Below, piece by piece: positions 36,601 through 46,230 of a stretch of DNA of 64,000 nt. Every line of letters starts with the position of its first letter. Within the stretch, counting starts at the first letter, position 1. The stretch is from Chrysophaeum taylorii (Eukaryota; Sar; Pelagophyceae; Pelagomonadales; Pelagomonadaceae): positions 1-64,000 of the forward strand of contig JAQMWT010000387.1 in assembly GCA_029834535.1 (NCBI GenBank), written 5' to 3'. A model generated the notes under the pieces. It did not search any database, was not told where the DNA came from, and worked only from the letters and a program-made list of their open reading frames with translations. A program made the translations under genes and the position numbers.

Positions 36601-37527
36601 CTTCAGACGAATTTTGTATAGGCGTTTTTTAATGGTTTCTATATAATATCAATACAACAATATAAAACGAAAAAAAACGATATTATATTTTTTTGCAATA
36701 TAGCAATATAATATAGCACCATTCAATACATGTACTAGGTAGGAGCGTTGGTTATGCTTTAAAGGTCGACTGCTAAGAGGGGGATATTCTTCCTTTCAAT
36801 ATGCTTTGTACAACTACTGGTACTAGTAGTAGTAGTAGTTACAATAAGTTGAAGTAGTACTACTATACTACTAGTCTAGTAATGGTTTTGTTTGAAGAAA
36901 GTGCGGTGCACTCGGGAGTAATCCAGGGTTAGTGCGCGGTGCTGCTCATCGTCCCGTCCGAGAAGACTATGCGAAGAACACACGACATTCTCGTCGTATC
37001 CCGCATGAATCGCGAGTCCGTCGAATAAGCCCGCGCGCAGTACGGACATCTCTTGCGCGGGCGCCTCAAGAAAACGTCGGAGATCCCCCCTCGGATCCGA
37101 GCGGAGAGCCACCCGAAGACCTATAACAAGCGCGCGTGGGCGGCCTAGCGAGTTCAGTACATAACTTCTGTGACCGCGCCGTGCAGCTTTCGGGGCGGCA
37201 CGGTTTCGCCGTGCCGTGCGGATGTGACGCAAGGCACAGAAACTGGCGTATGGGTTATTTTGGTGCACGTCCCAACGCTCCCGCTTAGTTTGACATCATT
37301 TGAATCAAACTAAGCCATCGACGTTACCCCAACTAAGTTATGGTGAAAGCTCTAATTAAACCACGGAATAGTTTGATCTAACTAATCAGCCCTTGCCCTA
37401 ACTGCGATTTCCCCTAATAATAAACCTTGTTGAAGTGACGAGCATGTCCCGAAGACGAGCCCAGAAGATGACGCGGTGGTGGTGTTGCCTAAGGAGGTGA
37501 TCTTTTCGGGGGCGTGGAGACACGAAG
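36601..37527. other. AT-rich island and intergenic region upstream of the MATE gene
   Basis: 36601-36730 is strongly AT-rich, unlike the rest of the window. 36754-36785 carries one copy of the dispersed GTCGACTGCTAAGAGGGG motif. 36822-36839 and 36859-36875 form a long imperfect stem of ACT/AGT trinucleotides with a 19-nt loop. 37285-37293 and 37305-37313 form a perfect 9-bp dyad (TTAGTTTGA / TCAAACTAA) about 215 bp before the MATE ATG. No gene is supported. Confidence 0.65.
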
Positions 37528-39079
37528 ATGAGGAGGCCGCTGCATTTGGTGACGCTGGTGGTGTCGTTGCGCGAGTTGGTGATTGGGGGGTTTCTCGAGG
37601 CCGAGGCTTTGGTGACTCCTTCAAGGCTCGCGGCAGGACGTGCGGGCGCGCGGGTGGGTGCGGCCGTCGCCGAGGAGAGGTTGGTACGCGAGGATGTGCC
37701 AGCGTTGTTCCGCGGACGGTCGAACACGGCGGCGGTGTGGAAGGTCGCGTGGCCGGCGGTGTCGATCGGGCTGCTGCGGACGGCGCTCGGGCAGGTCGAC
37801 GCGTACCAGATAGGACGGCTCGGGTCGGTGGAGCTGCAGGCGATCGGGGCGGCGAGCTTTGCCGTGTGGCTCGTGTACATATTGGGCGAGCTGTCGTCGG
37901 TCGGCGTGCACGCGCTGAGTTCGGAAGCGGAAGGCGCGGGGGACCGGGGGGCGATCGCGTCGGCCATCGCCCAGGGGTTGTGGTTCTCGTTGTTGACCTC
38001 GGTGCTGACGGCGGCGCTTGCCTCGAGGTCTGCCATCGCGGCGTACTTCCGGCTCGTCGGAGTCTCGGACCCAAAGGTAGCCGAGGCGGGGAACGCGTAC
38101 GTTCGGGTCACGGCCGCGTGGGGCGCGCTCCCGCTGTCGGCGTCGGCGTGCGCGAGCGCGGGGTTCAAGGGCATCGGCGAGACGCGCGCCGCCCTCGTCA
38201 TCGCCGCGCTCTGCGTCGTGCTGAACGCTGGACTCAACTGTTTGCTGATCCCGCCCCTCGGCGTCGCCGGCGCCGCGTGGGCAACGAACATCGCCGCGGC
38301 CATCGCCTGCGTCACGTCCCTCGTCGTGCTGCGCCGCGACTTTGGCGTGGCCGTGGTACCGCGCCGCCCCTCGCTCCGCGCGATGCGCCAGATCGCCGCA
38401 ATCGGTACGCCCCTCGCCTCGTCTGGCGCGCTCTTCTCGTTCGTCTATATCATCCTCGGCCGATTTGTCGCCTCCGTCGACCCTCTCTACCTCGCCTCCC
38501 TCGGCGTCGGCCACAGACTCGAAGCGGTGGCCTATACCGTCGGCGAGGGCTACGCCGTCGGCACGGCGACCGTCGTCGGGCAGTGGCTCGGCACCAAACG
38601 TCCCAAAGACGCCCGCCGAGCCGCGGACGCTGCCGCCCGGGTCGCCATCGCCACCATGGTCCCAATCGCGCTCCTCACCCTCGCCTTTGCGCCCAGCGCC
38701 GCCGCATTCTTCGCCGACGACCCCATGGTCTCGCGCGGCGCCGCGAGCTACCTCCGCATCGTCGCCTTCGTCTTTCCCCTCATGGCCGTCGAGTCCGTCT
38801 TTGAAGGCGCCTGCCTCGGCGCCCAGCAGACTCTCTCCACCTTTCTCATCACCCTCGTCGGCAGCGGCATGCGCATCCCCCTTGCCCTCCTTCTCCTCCG
38901 CCATCTCGGCGTTGACGGTATCTGGGCCGCCATCGCGCTTACCACCCTCTTCAAGGCGCCTGCCAAGTACCTCGCCTTCCAACTCGCAAGACTCGACGGC
39001 GAGGATCCAAAGCGACCCCCTTTTCCTCCTCGGCGACCAAGAAAGAAAGGAGAGGACCTCGACCTCCCCGAATCTCAGA

Positions 39080-39114
<35 letters not shown>

Positions 39115-39120
39115 CAATAG
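37528..39120 (+). CDS. MATE-family multidrug/metabolite efflux transporter
   Basis: 530 residues from the ATG at 37528. A short leader of about 50 residues (possibly a targeting peptide) precedes a typical MATE pore with about 12 membrane segments. These include AVWKVAWPAVSIGLLRTALG at the start, AYVRVTAAWGALPLSASACA mid-protein, the internal-symmetry repeat ALYLASLGVGHRLEAVAYTV, and the GIWAAIALTTLFKAP block near the end. MATE proteins exchange H+ or Na+ for organic cations or metabolites. The extreme C-terminus is a Ser run encoded by (TCA)n just before the stop. Plant and algal relatives sit in plastid or vacuole membranes; location here is unknown. Confidence 0.9.
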
Positions 39121-39639
39121 CGTCTCTTGTTGCAGTTCGGGCGGTCTCCTGCAGCGACAAATTCTACCGAGGTCCACCAGCTTCCTGTTTTCGCACACCC
39201 CCCCCTCGGAGCGGGATTTGAACTAGTGGCAAGAACGCCTTAATCAAAACCCCTTGTGCGGGGAGAACCGGCGGGTCTTCGGTCCACCCCGGCGCGTAGC
39301 CAGGAAACCTGGCACGTTGAGTAGCAAGGCGGACTCGGCGTAGGTGTCTATTCTAGAGAGAGATCGCGGTTCTCGGACGAATTCCGGCCATTCAAGCGCG
39401 CTGCGCGAGTTCAATACACCGCGAATTCGCGGCAGCAGACAGTCACCAACGTGCACTCATCAACAAGGACCTCAGCTGGCCCACACGTCGCCACAGCGTG
39501 CTTTAGGCAGGGGAATCGAGTTTAGAAAGACGAGGGGGACTCGAGTCTGATAATAAGATGACGCCTTCTTCTTGACAGACACCGCAGAGCGCGTCTTTCC
39601 CGCCACCAAGTAATATTTATCGCAGGATTGGTAGACACT
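39121..39639. other. Intergenic stretch, nothing supported
   Basis: No gene. A tRNA-like T-loop word occurs near 39213-39223 on the minus strand but no tRNA folds from it (see rejected items). Confidence 0.6.
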
Positions 39640-40870
39640 GCGACGCCGAATGATGAAGCGTCCGAGCCTCTACGCAGGTTGTGCCGGCGTACGGCAGCCG
39701 CGGGAGGCCACGAAACCACCCGCGCATGTGAACAGTATAAAGTATTGAGGACACTTTCATCATCGCCTCGTACCGGATGCCCCAACGATGAGCGAGAAGG
39801 ATTATCACTATACTCGCGTGCCCGGCTGCACAGGCGGCACCAAGTAGCGTCACCTCTTTACTGCTTTGTTGCCTCGTTTTTCAACGCGGCTCCGTGCTCG
39901 AGCAGAAGCCGCGCGAGGTCGACGTTCGGGCTCGCCTCGTGAAGCGGAGATACACCCTTCAAATTAGTCTGGTTGACGTCTGCACGGTGCTCGAGCAGAA
40001 GGCGGGTGACGTCGAGGTGGTCGTTCTGGCACGAGATTAATGAGAAGCCATGATGATTAGTCGAGTCGTTCGGGTTCGCACCTCTTAAAGCAAGAGGTGC
40101 GAAACTTGAAAGCCGTGGCTCGATATAATCAGCAGCGACGCGCCATTGTTCCGAGCCAGATGATGGGCGTCTACCCCTTGCTTGAGAAGAAGGCGGCATG
40201 GACGCAGTCTTGCTCAAACGATGAAAAGCGGCGAGCATTCATGGTCTGGTTTACGTCCGCGCCATGCTCTGTCAGAAGGCGAGCGATGTCGACGTGACCT
40301 GTGTTGACTTGCAATAAAAAAGTGGCGAGGAGTAGTCGTCTGCACCCTAGTTGATGTCTACTCTGTGTTCAAGCAGCAATCAGCGTGCCCCTTCTCGCGC
40401 ACGATATAAAAGTGACAACATGCTGTCGCTCCTGATCTGGTTTGTGTTCGCGTCACCTTCAAATAGGAGGCGATGTCGACGTGGCCGCCATGGCTTGAGA
40501 TAAACAGCGGCGACGACACATCGTCCCTAGCGTGGTTGATGTTCACGTCGTAGTCGAGAAGAAGGTGCGCGACATCTCGATGTGCCCCTTCTGGATCGCG
40601 ATGATAAGTGGTGACGCACCGTCGTTCGTGGCGTCGTTGTCATCCGCGCCGTGCTCGAAAAGAAGGTGCACGACGTCGACGTGGCCTTCCTAACTTGCGA
40701 TGAATACGGTCGTTCGTGCCGTTGTTGACATCCGCGCTGTGCTCAATCAGAACGCTGACAACATCGCCGTTGCCTTCCCGGCTTGAAAACTTACGCGGCA
40801 ACGCTCCGCTGTGCATGGCCTGGTTGATGCCGTACTTGAGCTGAGAGAATGCCCAACGTTGAGTTGTTTG
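39640..40870 (-). pseudogene. Remnant of an ankyrin-repeat gene
   Basis: Minus-strand ankyrin words run across about 1.2 kb: VSVLIEHSADVNN (about 40720), INHARDDVSSPLFISSHGGH then VDIASYL (about 40470-40550), DHLDVTRLLLEHRADVNQTN then LKGVSPLHEASPNVDLARLL (39890-40020), and LLGAACAAGHASIVIILLAH (about 39780-39850). Frames change several times and stops intervene, so it is broken by at least four frameshifts or stops. No start or other domain is visible. It resembles the plus-strand remnant at 12600-13400 in style, suggesting a repeated gene family. Confidence 0.75.
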
Positions 40871-41274
40871 CGACGTCGCTCGAACAGAGCCAGTTTTTCA
40901 TGTTTCCCATAGCAACAACGCGCGAATACCGCTTTCACAAATGATAAACGGACAACCGCCACAACAGCGAGGCGCTGCGCGCCGCTGAAGTCGCTGTAAT
41001 TTCCAGAGCAGCCCACCGACGGACGCCAGGATGTCAACCCGCAACCGCGCGAAATTTGGTGCGGGCTCGCGCGACGACAAGCAGACGAGCTTTGGCTCAC
41101 GGTCGACACGCCGCCGGAACACGACGACACTGGTGAACGGCGATGACATTGACGAAAATAAGCGTCGTTATGATGGCATGTCTCCTGGGCGACATGTCTG
41201 CGCAGGGCTCAACGCGAGCGATGAATATGCGCGAAGCAGAACGATGGTGTAATGGGGGCGGGAAGGGCTACAGA

Positions 41275-41600
41275 GCTAACTAACTAACTTCGGACCTCTC
41301 CCGGGCATGGGAGCCAGGCTGGGCCGGCAGTCGCCGGTCCAGGACCACAGAGCAAAAATCACACAGTTGGGGTAGAGGTGAGGGATGAAAGTGCGTGGAT
41401 GGCGGACCGCCAATGCGCGCGGTCTTGTGCGAGGTCGTGCCACGAGTTGAAGGGGATGTCGCATTTCCGGAGTGCCTTGGCGAGCGACCTCCCGTACGTC
41501 ATCTGCGGAGCCCCCGGTGGGCGCTTGGAGCGGACCCAAGACGAGAGCATCTTGCGAGGGAGTCGGGAGAAGGGCAGGGCTACAGAGCAGCATGAGGGAA
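41275..41600 (-). mobile_element. LINE 3' end (C-terminus of ORF2 plus tail)
   Basis: On the minus strand, LPRKMLSSWVRSKRPPGAPQ then MTYGRSLAKALRKCDIPFNS followed by WHDLAQDRAHWRSAIHA matches the very end of LINE ORF2. That part is the 'LPRKLLTSWV...RPRGRPQMTWGRTL...DLAQDRxxWR' block. A short 3' UTR follows, and the fragment ends near 41275-41287 in a (GTTA)n tract on that strand, which looks like the LINE's 3' microsatellite tail. The 5' part of the element is missing. Confidence 0.85.
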
Positions 41601-42187
41601 CCCACCCCTGGGCAGGTCGGTCATAGGCAGAAGCGCGACGTCCGTCCCGTCGGGGGTTTCTTCGTCCATGGATTTCGCGCTGCAGGTGGTCGGTGTAAGT
41701 CCAGCCGTATGTATGCCCGTCGGCGCCTGTCGCAAGCGCGGTGATCAGGGTAACGCAATGCACAGTCAGCGTGAACCGTTCGCAAGGAGCCGAGGTGGTT
41801 CGACTTGGCGACGGGCGAAGAAGGAGTCGTCGACGCAAACCTCAGCGAACAAAAGGCACCACCGTCCTTTAGACAAACGAGCCGACCGTCGCCGACTTTT
41901 TATTTCCGTGCTCATACGCTGCCCTTTTAAACCTCGCGATTTTGTTTCCCGATATCAAAGGGAGCTCAATTGACACTCTGCCTTGTTGAGAGTGACGGTG
42001 CTCGTACGACGAAAGTGCAAAGCGACAAGATGAGCGGCGTTGTCTCCAAAGTGTTGTAGCGTCGCGCCGTCGAGGATTGCTCGATCATATTCTGACAACG
42101 CCGTAGACTGCATCACATTGCGAGAAAAGTGACGAAAAAAACGATTTTTGTCTTTGAAGAAACTTTGCGGGCCGCTATCGTAATGTG
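41601..42187. other. Gene-poor stretch with possible further ankyrin debris
   Basis: No gene. On the minus strand near 42010-42070 the words DGATLQHFGDNAAHLVALHF weakly recall an ankyrin repeat, but one repeat is not enough to call it. 40871-41274 likewise holds no recognisable gene. Confidence 0.5.
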
Positions 42188-42247
42188 GCATTTCCTAACT
42201 ACTAATCGACAGATGTTTGTTTGTTTGTTTGTCTGTTTGTCTGTCTT

Positions 42248-42330
42248 TAAATGTCGACTGCTAAGAGGGGGGTGTGTGTGGGGAGCATGAAAGATGTGGG
42301 TGAGTTTGTGGGGTATGATGGATGTGCCTG
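42248..42330. repeat. Dispersed repeat with GTCGACTGCTAAGAGGGG, copy 2A
   Basis: About 70 bp starting GTCGACTGCTAAGAGGGG and continuing 'gggtgtgtgtggggagcatg' and 'gtttgtggggtat' is shared almost base for base with 45667-45730. Shorter matches to the first 18-24 bp occur at about 36763, 48029, 48157 and 49165. It appears to be the conserved end of a dispersed element. Confidence 0.75.
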
Positions 42331-42387
42331 ACGGGCAGAGATAAGTACGCGGGACCTAGTCGGGGTCATCGCCGAGGCGTGGGCAGT

Positions 42388-43401
42388 CTGTCCCTCGATT
42401 TAGGGTAAGGATCAGGTAGGCGCGCGAGCCAGGCAGTGATCCTCCAAGCCGTCTACGGCGACCTCGCAGACTGTTTCCACGACCCGCGGCGGCTCTTTCA
42501 GCGCGCCATTCTCACGCCCCGTCGAAACGATGTTGTCGATGCTGACAACGCGCGCATGACCGCGGCCTTTTTTTCCCGAAGACGAGGCGTCGGAGTTCTT
42601 TTCGGCCGACTAGGTTGGGTCGGAAGCCGACGCCTCGCTCTTTACAGTCGAGTTTTGAACTCCCTGACAACCAACGGCATGCTGACTTTGATCGCGAGCT
42701 TAAAGTCTTCGCAACCTCGACCCGTCGCACGGCCACTGTAACGGTACCAGATACATGATCGATCGTGTCGTTGTCACCGAGGCTCCTCCAACCTGTATCC
42801 CGTAAGGCCCGCCGACGCCAAACGATCACCAAGAGCCAGGGCCAGACGCCCCGCGAGGTCGGCGTCCTCTTGGCGAAGCCCGTCTTCTGCCACGTCCAGC
42901 TCTACGTGGCTCTCTGTCGATCGGCAACCCCGAGGATATCCTCTTCTGAGTCGACGACTCCACCCTACCCCACACGTGCTGCGCAATACCGATAAGCCCC
43001 CTCCCGGCGTCTACACACGCGCACTGTAGGTGAACTTACTGGGACCAGGTGAACTTACTGGGGTTTGAGATTGGGACTAGGTGAACTTAGTGACCAGGTG
43101 AACATACTGAGACTAGGTGAACTTAGTGACCAGGTGAACTTACTGAGACCAAGTGAACTTACTGGGGTTTTTAGAGTGAACGCAAAGGCTAGCGGCGTGT
43201 ACGGATCAAAGCAGCTTAGATTGGCGGAGGTGAGAGTGACGAGCTCGAAGGAGAGTGGGGTGAGTGGGTGTGAGCACGAGTGGGCTTACGCCGAACTTAC
43301 TGGGGTTAGAGATTGGGACTAGGTGAACTTACTGGGATTAGGTGAACTTACTGGGGTTAGAGATTGAGAGTAGGTGAACTTACTGGCCTGCACTTGTTTG
43401 A
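42388..43401 (+). mobile_element. Decayed Helitron: helicase C-terminal end plus 3' minisatellite, copy 2
   Basis: Near-identical partner of 5655-6632. It has the RAILTPRRNDVVDADN-type block (42505-42560), then QTITKSQGQTPREVGVLLAK followed by PVFCHVQLYVALCRSATPR (about 42815-42940), then the minisatellite (43025-43401). This copy retains SQGQT of the helicase motif better than copy 1. Frameshifts again separate the blocks. Ahead of it, between the shared microsatellite (42196-42245) and 42388, it has an extra ~140 bp not present in copy 1. That segment starts with the GTCGACTGCTAAGAGGGG motif. The two copies differ by scattered changes, so duplication is not very recent. Confidence 0.85.
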
Positions 43402-43859
43402 TTTTATCTGGATCAGTGTGTAAACACAATAATTACACTTTTGGTGCGGCTTATGGTAGGACGTAAAAAGGCGCCCCAAGCAAGCAGCGGGTTTAGGAGT
43501 AAACTCAAAGGATTTTAAAGGCCGCGGCTTCTAAGAGAGGAGGAGTGGGTGCTCGAACTCAAAGGTTAAAGGTCGGAACGTGCGCTGAATAAAAGCAGCT
43601 TGGATTGGCGGGAGTCAGAAAGGAGAAGCAGCGGGTTTAAGAGTAAACTCAAAGGTTATAGAGGGCGGAGCGTGCGCTGATCAAAGCTGTGCGCTGATCA
43701 AAGCAGCTTACAAATTGGCGGCGGTGGTGAGAGCGTCGAGCGGGTTAGGGAAATAAAAAGCCCGTTGTGCATTATTCTATTCGTGTGTGAGAGTTACCGT
43801 TTGACACGAATAAGAAGAGATAAGGTAGGGAGGAGATGAAGTGATTCGTCGTGAAAAAA
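43402..43859. repeat. Degenerate repeat units upstream of the MFS gene
   Basis: Words such as 'gagtaaactcaaagg', 'gatcaaagcagctt' and 'gattggcgg' recur at 43490-43525, 43550-43605 and 43630-43720, and also inside the Helitron-linked minisatellites (6420-6500 and 43170-43230). This looks like a degraded tandem extension of the same element. The MFS gene ATG lies just to the right. Confidence 0.7.
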
Positions 43860-45527
43860 ATGATGGCGGAGAAGACGCGGAAGCGGAAGGAGGATCCCGC
43901 GCTGGAGGTGGTCGAGGAGGGGCAGCATCAGCACTTGGGGGCAATCGGCGAAACGCATTTTCGGTTGTATCGGGAGCGGTGGGTGCAGCTCGTGTTGCTG
44001 TCGTTGCTGGCGCTTATCTCTGACTGGGTATGCTTCGCGACGGCGGCCGTGCCTCGCGAGTTCTATGAGGCGACGGGCGGGCATCGGTCGGCTGCGCTGA
44101 TAAATTCTTTTTTCGTGGCAAACGTCGCGAGTTGCTTTTTGTACACAGATTTGTCGCGACGTTTCGGCCCGCGGACGTCGACGGCGTTCGCCGGATTGGC
44201 GATGTTCGCGGGGTGCGTGCTGCGGTCGGGGGTGCCCGGGGTGGGTGGGCTTCCGCCGTACGTCTTGGTGGTCCTCGGCACAACGCTGGTCGGGATGGCC
44301 CAGCCGTTCTTTCAGTGCGCGCCTCCGCTCCTGAGCTCGACGTGGTTCTCCAAACGTGAGCGGTCGCTCGCGACGGCGACGGCGCTCAACGCGAACCAGC
44401 TCGGGATCGCGGCGGCTTTCGTCGTGGGGGGCAGCTTTGTCGGCGGCCGCGCCCAACGGCTCAAGCCGTACCTCGACCTCATCACGCTCGTCGCGGGCGC
44501 CGCCGCGACGGCGACGTGGTGCCTCTTCAAGGATCGCCCGCCGACGCCGCCGACGGCCTCGGCCGCGCAGCGCGAGGCCGAGGCCCGCGAGCCGATGACT
44601 CCCCTCTCGGATTCCGGAATTCAGCCGCGCTCCGTCTCGCGCCGCGAGTTGGCGACCTGCCTCGACGACCTCGGTCTTACCTTCCATCGCTCGCTCTACG
44701 CGCTCCTCTTCCGGACGAAGGGCTTCTCGGCGCCCCTCGCGGCCTTCGTCGCCTCGATCGCCGTCACCAACGTCCTCAGTGCCTTCGCCGGCGACTACTT
44801 GGATCGCGCGGGGGCCCGCGTCAGCCTCGCCACGGTCGGCGCGACCTTCCAGGTCGCGATCGTCCTCGGCGGCGTCGTCCTCGGATCGGTCGTCGACTCG
44901 ACTCACGCCTACAAGGCGACAACACTCGCTTGTCTTGGGGTCGCCGTTTTCCTCCTCCTCGTGCTCGGCGTCGCCTGCGGCTACGACGCCCAGCTCCCGG
45001 CGGGCGTCGTCGTCTCCGTCATCCTAGCCCTCGGCGCGGCCGTCGGGCCCGTGCAGCCGATCAACGCCGAACTCGCCGTCGAGGTCACGCATCCCTTTGA
45101 CGAAAACGCCGTCGAGGCCGCGCAACAACTCGCCGGAAATCTCGTCTCCGCGCTCCTCGTCCCGCTCTACCAGGCGGCTGCCGTCTTTGACCTCCAGCTC
45201 GTCCCCGTCGCCGACATTACCCAGGTCTCCTTGGAACGAAACAAAAATGCTCCACCCTACGACTCACCCGCCTATTCCCGCGGTGCGATCAAAAAACAAA
45301 TTTACGGATTCCACGATCGCGCCTCCAATCCCCAAGACCCCTCCGAGGTTATCCATCCCTTCATCCGCGACCTCCTCATCCCCGAACCCCCCTTCCTCTC
45401 CCCAAGGCCCCGCGATGCCCGCGGCGACTCCATCCTCCTCGTCATCCTCGTCGCCGCAACCCTCTCCTTCTTCGCCAGCTTCAAATTCGACCTCAAGCGA
45501 CTCAGGGTCGACGAATCCAGCCGATAA
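43860..45527 (+). CDS. Major facilitator transporter, SLC49/FLVCR-like
   Basis: 555 residues from the ATG at 43860 (the frame begins three codons earlier at a GTG). The N-terminal cytoplasmic tail is charged, then about twelve membrane helices are split by an acidic loop near 240-265. The block AQPFFQCAPPLLSSTWFSKR then ERSLATATALNANQLGIAAA matches the FLVCR/DIRC2/SLC49 group, whose members move haem, choline or related solutes. The second-half GDYLDRAGAR is the MFS loop motif. The long soluble stretch near 455-530 is unusual before the last helix (SILLVILVAATLSFFASF). Substrate is unproven. Degenerate repeats lie directly upstream. Confidence 0.85.
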   Translation: MMAEKTRKRKEDPALEVVEEGQHQHLGAIGETHFRLYRERWVQLVLLSLLALISDWVCFATAAVPREFYEATGGHRSAALINSFFVANVASCFLYTDLSRRFGPRTSTAFAGLAMFAGCVLRSGVPGVGGLPPYVLVVLGTTLVGMAQPFFQCAPPLLSSTWFSKRERSLATATALNANQLGIAAAFVVGGSFVGGRAQRLKPYLDLITLVAGAAATATWCLFKDRPPTPPTASAAQREAEAREPMTPLSDSGIQPRSVSRRELATCLDDLGLTFHRSLYALLFRTKGFSAPLAAFVASIAVTNVLSAFAGDYLDRAGARVSLATVGATFQVAIVLGGVVLGSVVDSTHAYKATTLACLGVAVFLLLVLGVACGYDAQLPAGVVVSVILALGAAVGPVQPINAELAVEVTHPFDENAVEAAQQLAGNLVSALLVPLYQAAAVFDLQLVPVADITQVSLERNKNAPPYDSPAYSRGAIKKQIYGFHDRASNPQDPSEVIHPFIRDLLIPEPPFLSPRPRDARGDSILLVILVAATLSFFASFKFDLKRLRVDESSR

Positions 45528-45929
45528 TAATTATAACGCAATAAATGCCACCTACTTCTTGATCTTCATTGTCTCGTCTCTTCCCCTCCGTCTGCTGCCC
45601 TCATCGCCGTCCTTTATTGATAACGCACTTTTTTTTTTACTTACCTGTCTGTCTCTGTCTTTATATGTCGACTCCTAAGAGGGGGGTGTGTGTGGGGAGC
45701 ATGAAGGATGTGGGTGGGTTTGTGGGGTATCTGTCTCTGTCTTCCCCCGCTCCCCGAGAGCTCATGATCTTTACAACGTTTAGGGAAAGGTGCACCTCTA
45801 CACTGTAAAGGGAAAATACATTTGACTTTACTTGACTTTTTACTTTACCCATCTCGCTCGACATGTGAATAGAGTCGAGGATTTTACTTTGCCCTGGTGG
45901 CGAGCCGACGAACAAGCTCTCTACAAATA
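45528..45929. other. Non-coding stretch with dispersed repeat
   Basis: Contains the second full copy of the GTCGACTxCTAAGAGGGG dispersed repeat (45667-45730) after a TGTC microsatellite, the same pairing as at 42220-42330. The rest (45780-45900) is rich in 'tttactt' words and may be the left part of the hAT remnant that follows. Confidence 0.65.
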
Positions 45930-46230
45930 GATAAAGACACCAAGTACGGCTTCCTCCCTAAGCTCGCCAGATCTTCACGCTGCTCCAGCGGCACACTTCC
46001 TGCCGAGAGCTTCTGCGAACGAATCTTCTCGGCCGGCAACGTCGTTCTGACCGGGGTTAACCAACTCGCTGCTTCGTCGTGACGAAGAATGCGACATGCT
46101 CGTTCTCTTGCTAATGAACCGCGAGTTCACGGAGTGGGCCCGAGGCAAATACGGCAAGATTGCCAACGTCGCCAACGAGACCACGATCCCCGCCGACGAA
46201 AACCAAGAGGACGACACGGACTCGCCGGAC
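45930..46230 (+). mobile_element. hAT-family transposase remnant (C-terminal dimerisation region)
   Basis: Plus-strand fragments read YGFLPKLAR, then ESFCERIFSAGNVVLTGVNQ and DEECDMLVLLLMNREFTEW. These follow the hAT C-terminal order 'yP.Ls.lArd.l..p.sS..sERiFS.aGn.v...Rn.L.......vfl..N'. The blocks are in different frames and the upstream catalytic part is absent, so it is a dead fragment. TTTACTT-rich flanks on both sides (45790-45880 and 46300-46470) may be its terminal regions, but convincing inverted ends were not found. Confidence 0.65.

Noticed and set aside
37398-38982. Minus-strand frames opposite the MATE gene
   Set aside because: Antisense shadows; low-complexity residues without membrane pattern or motifs.
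39190-39262. tRNA-like T-loop word (GGATTTGAACT) on the minus strand
   Set aside because: The flanking bases do not form a T stem and no anticodon or acceptor stem could be folded.
43794-44906. Minus-strand 370-codon frame opposite the MFS gene
   Set aside because: Arg/Glu-rich shadow; the plus strand shows the SLC49-type helices and motifs.
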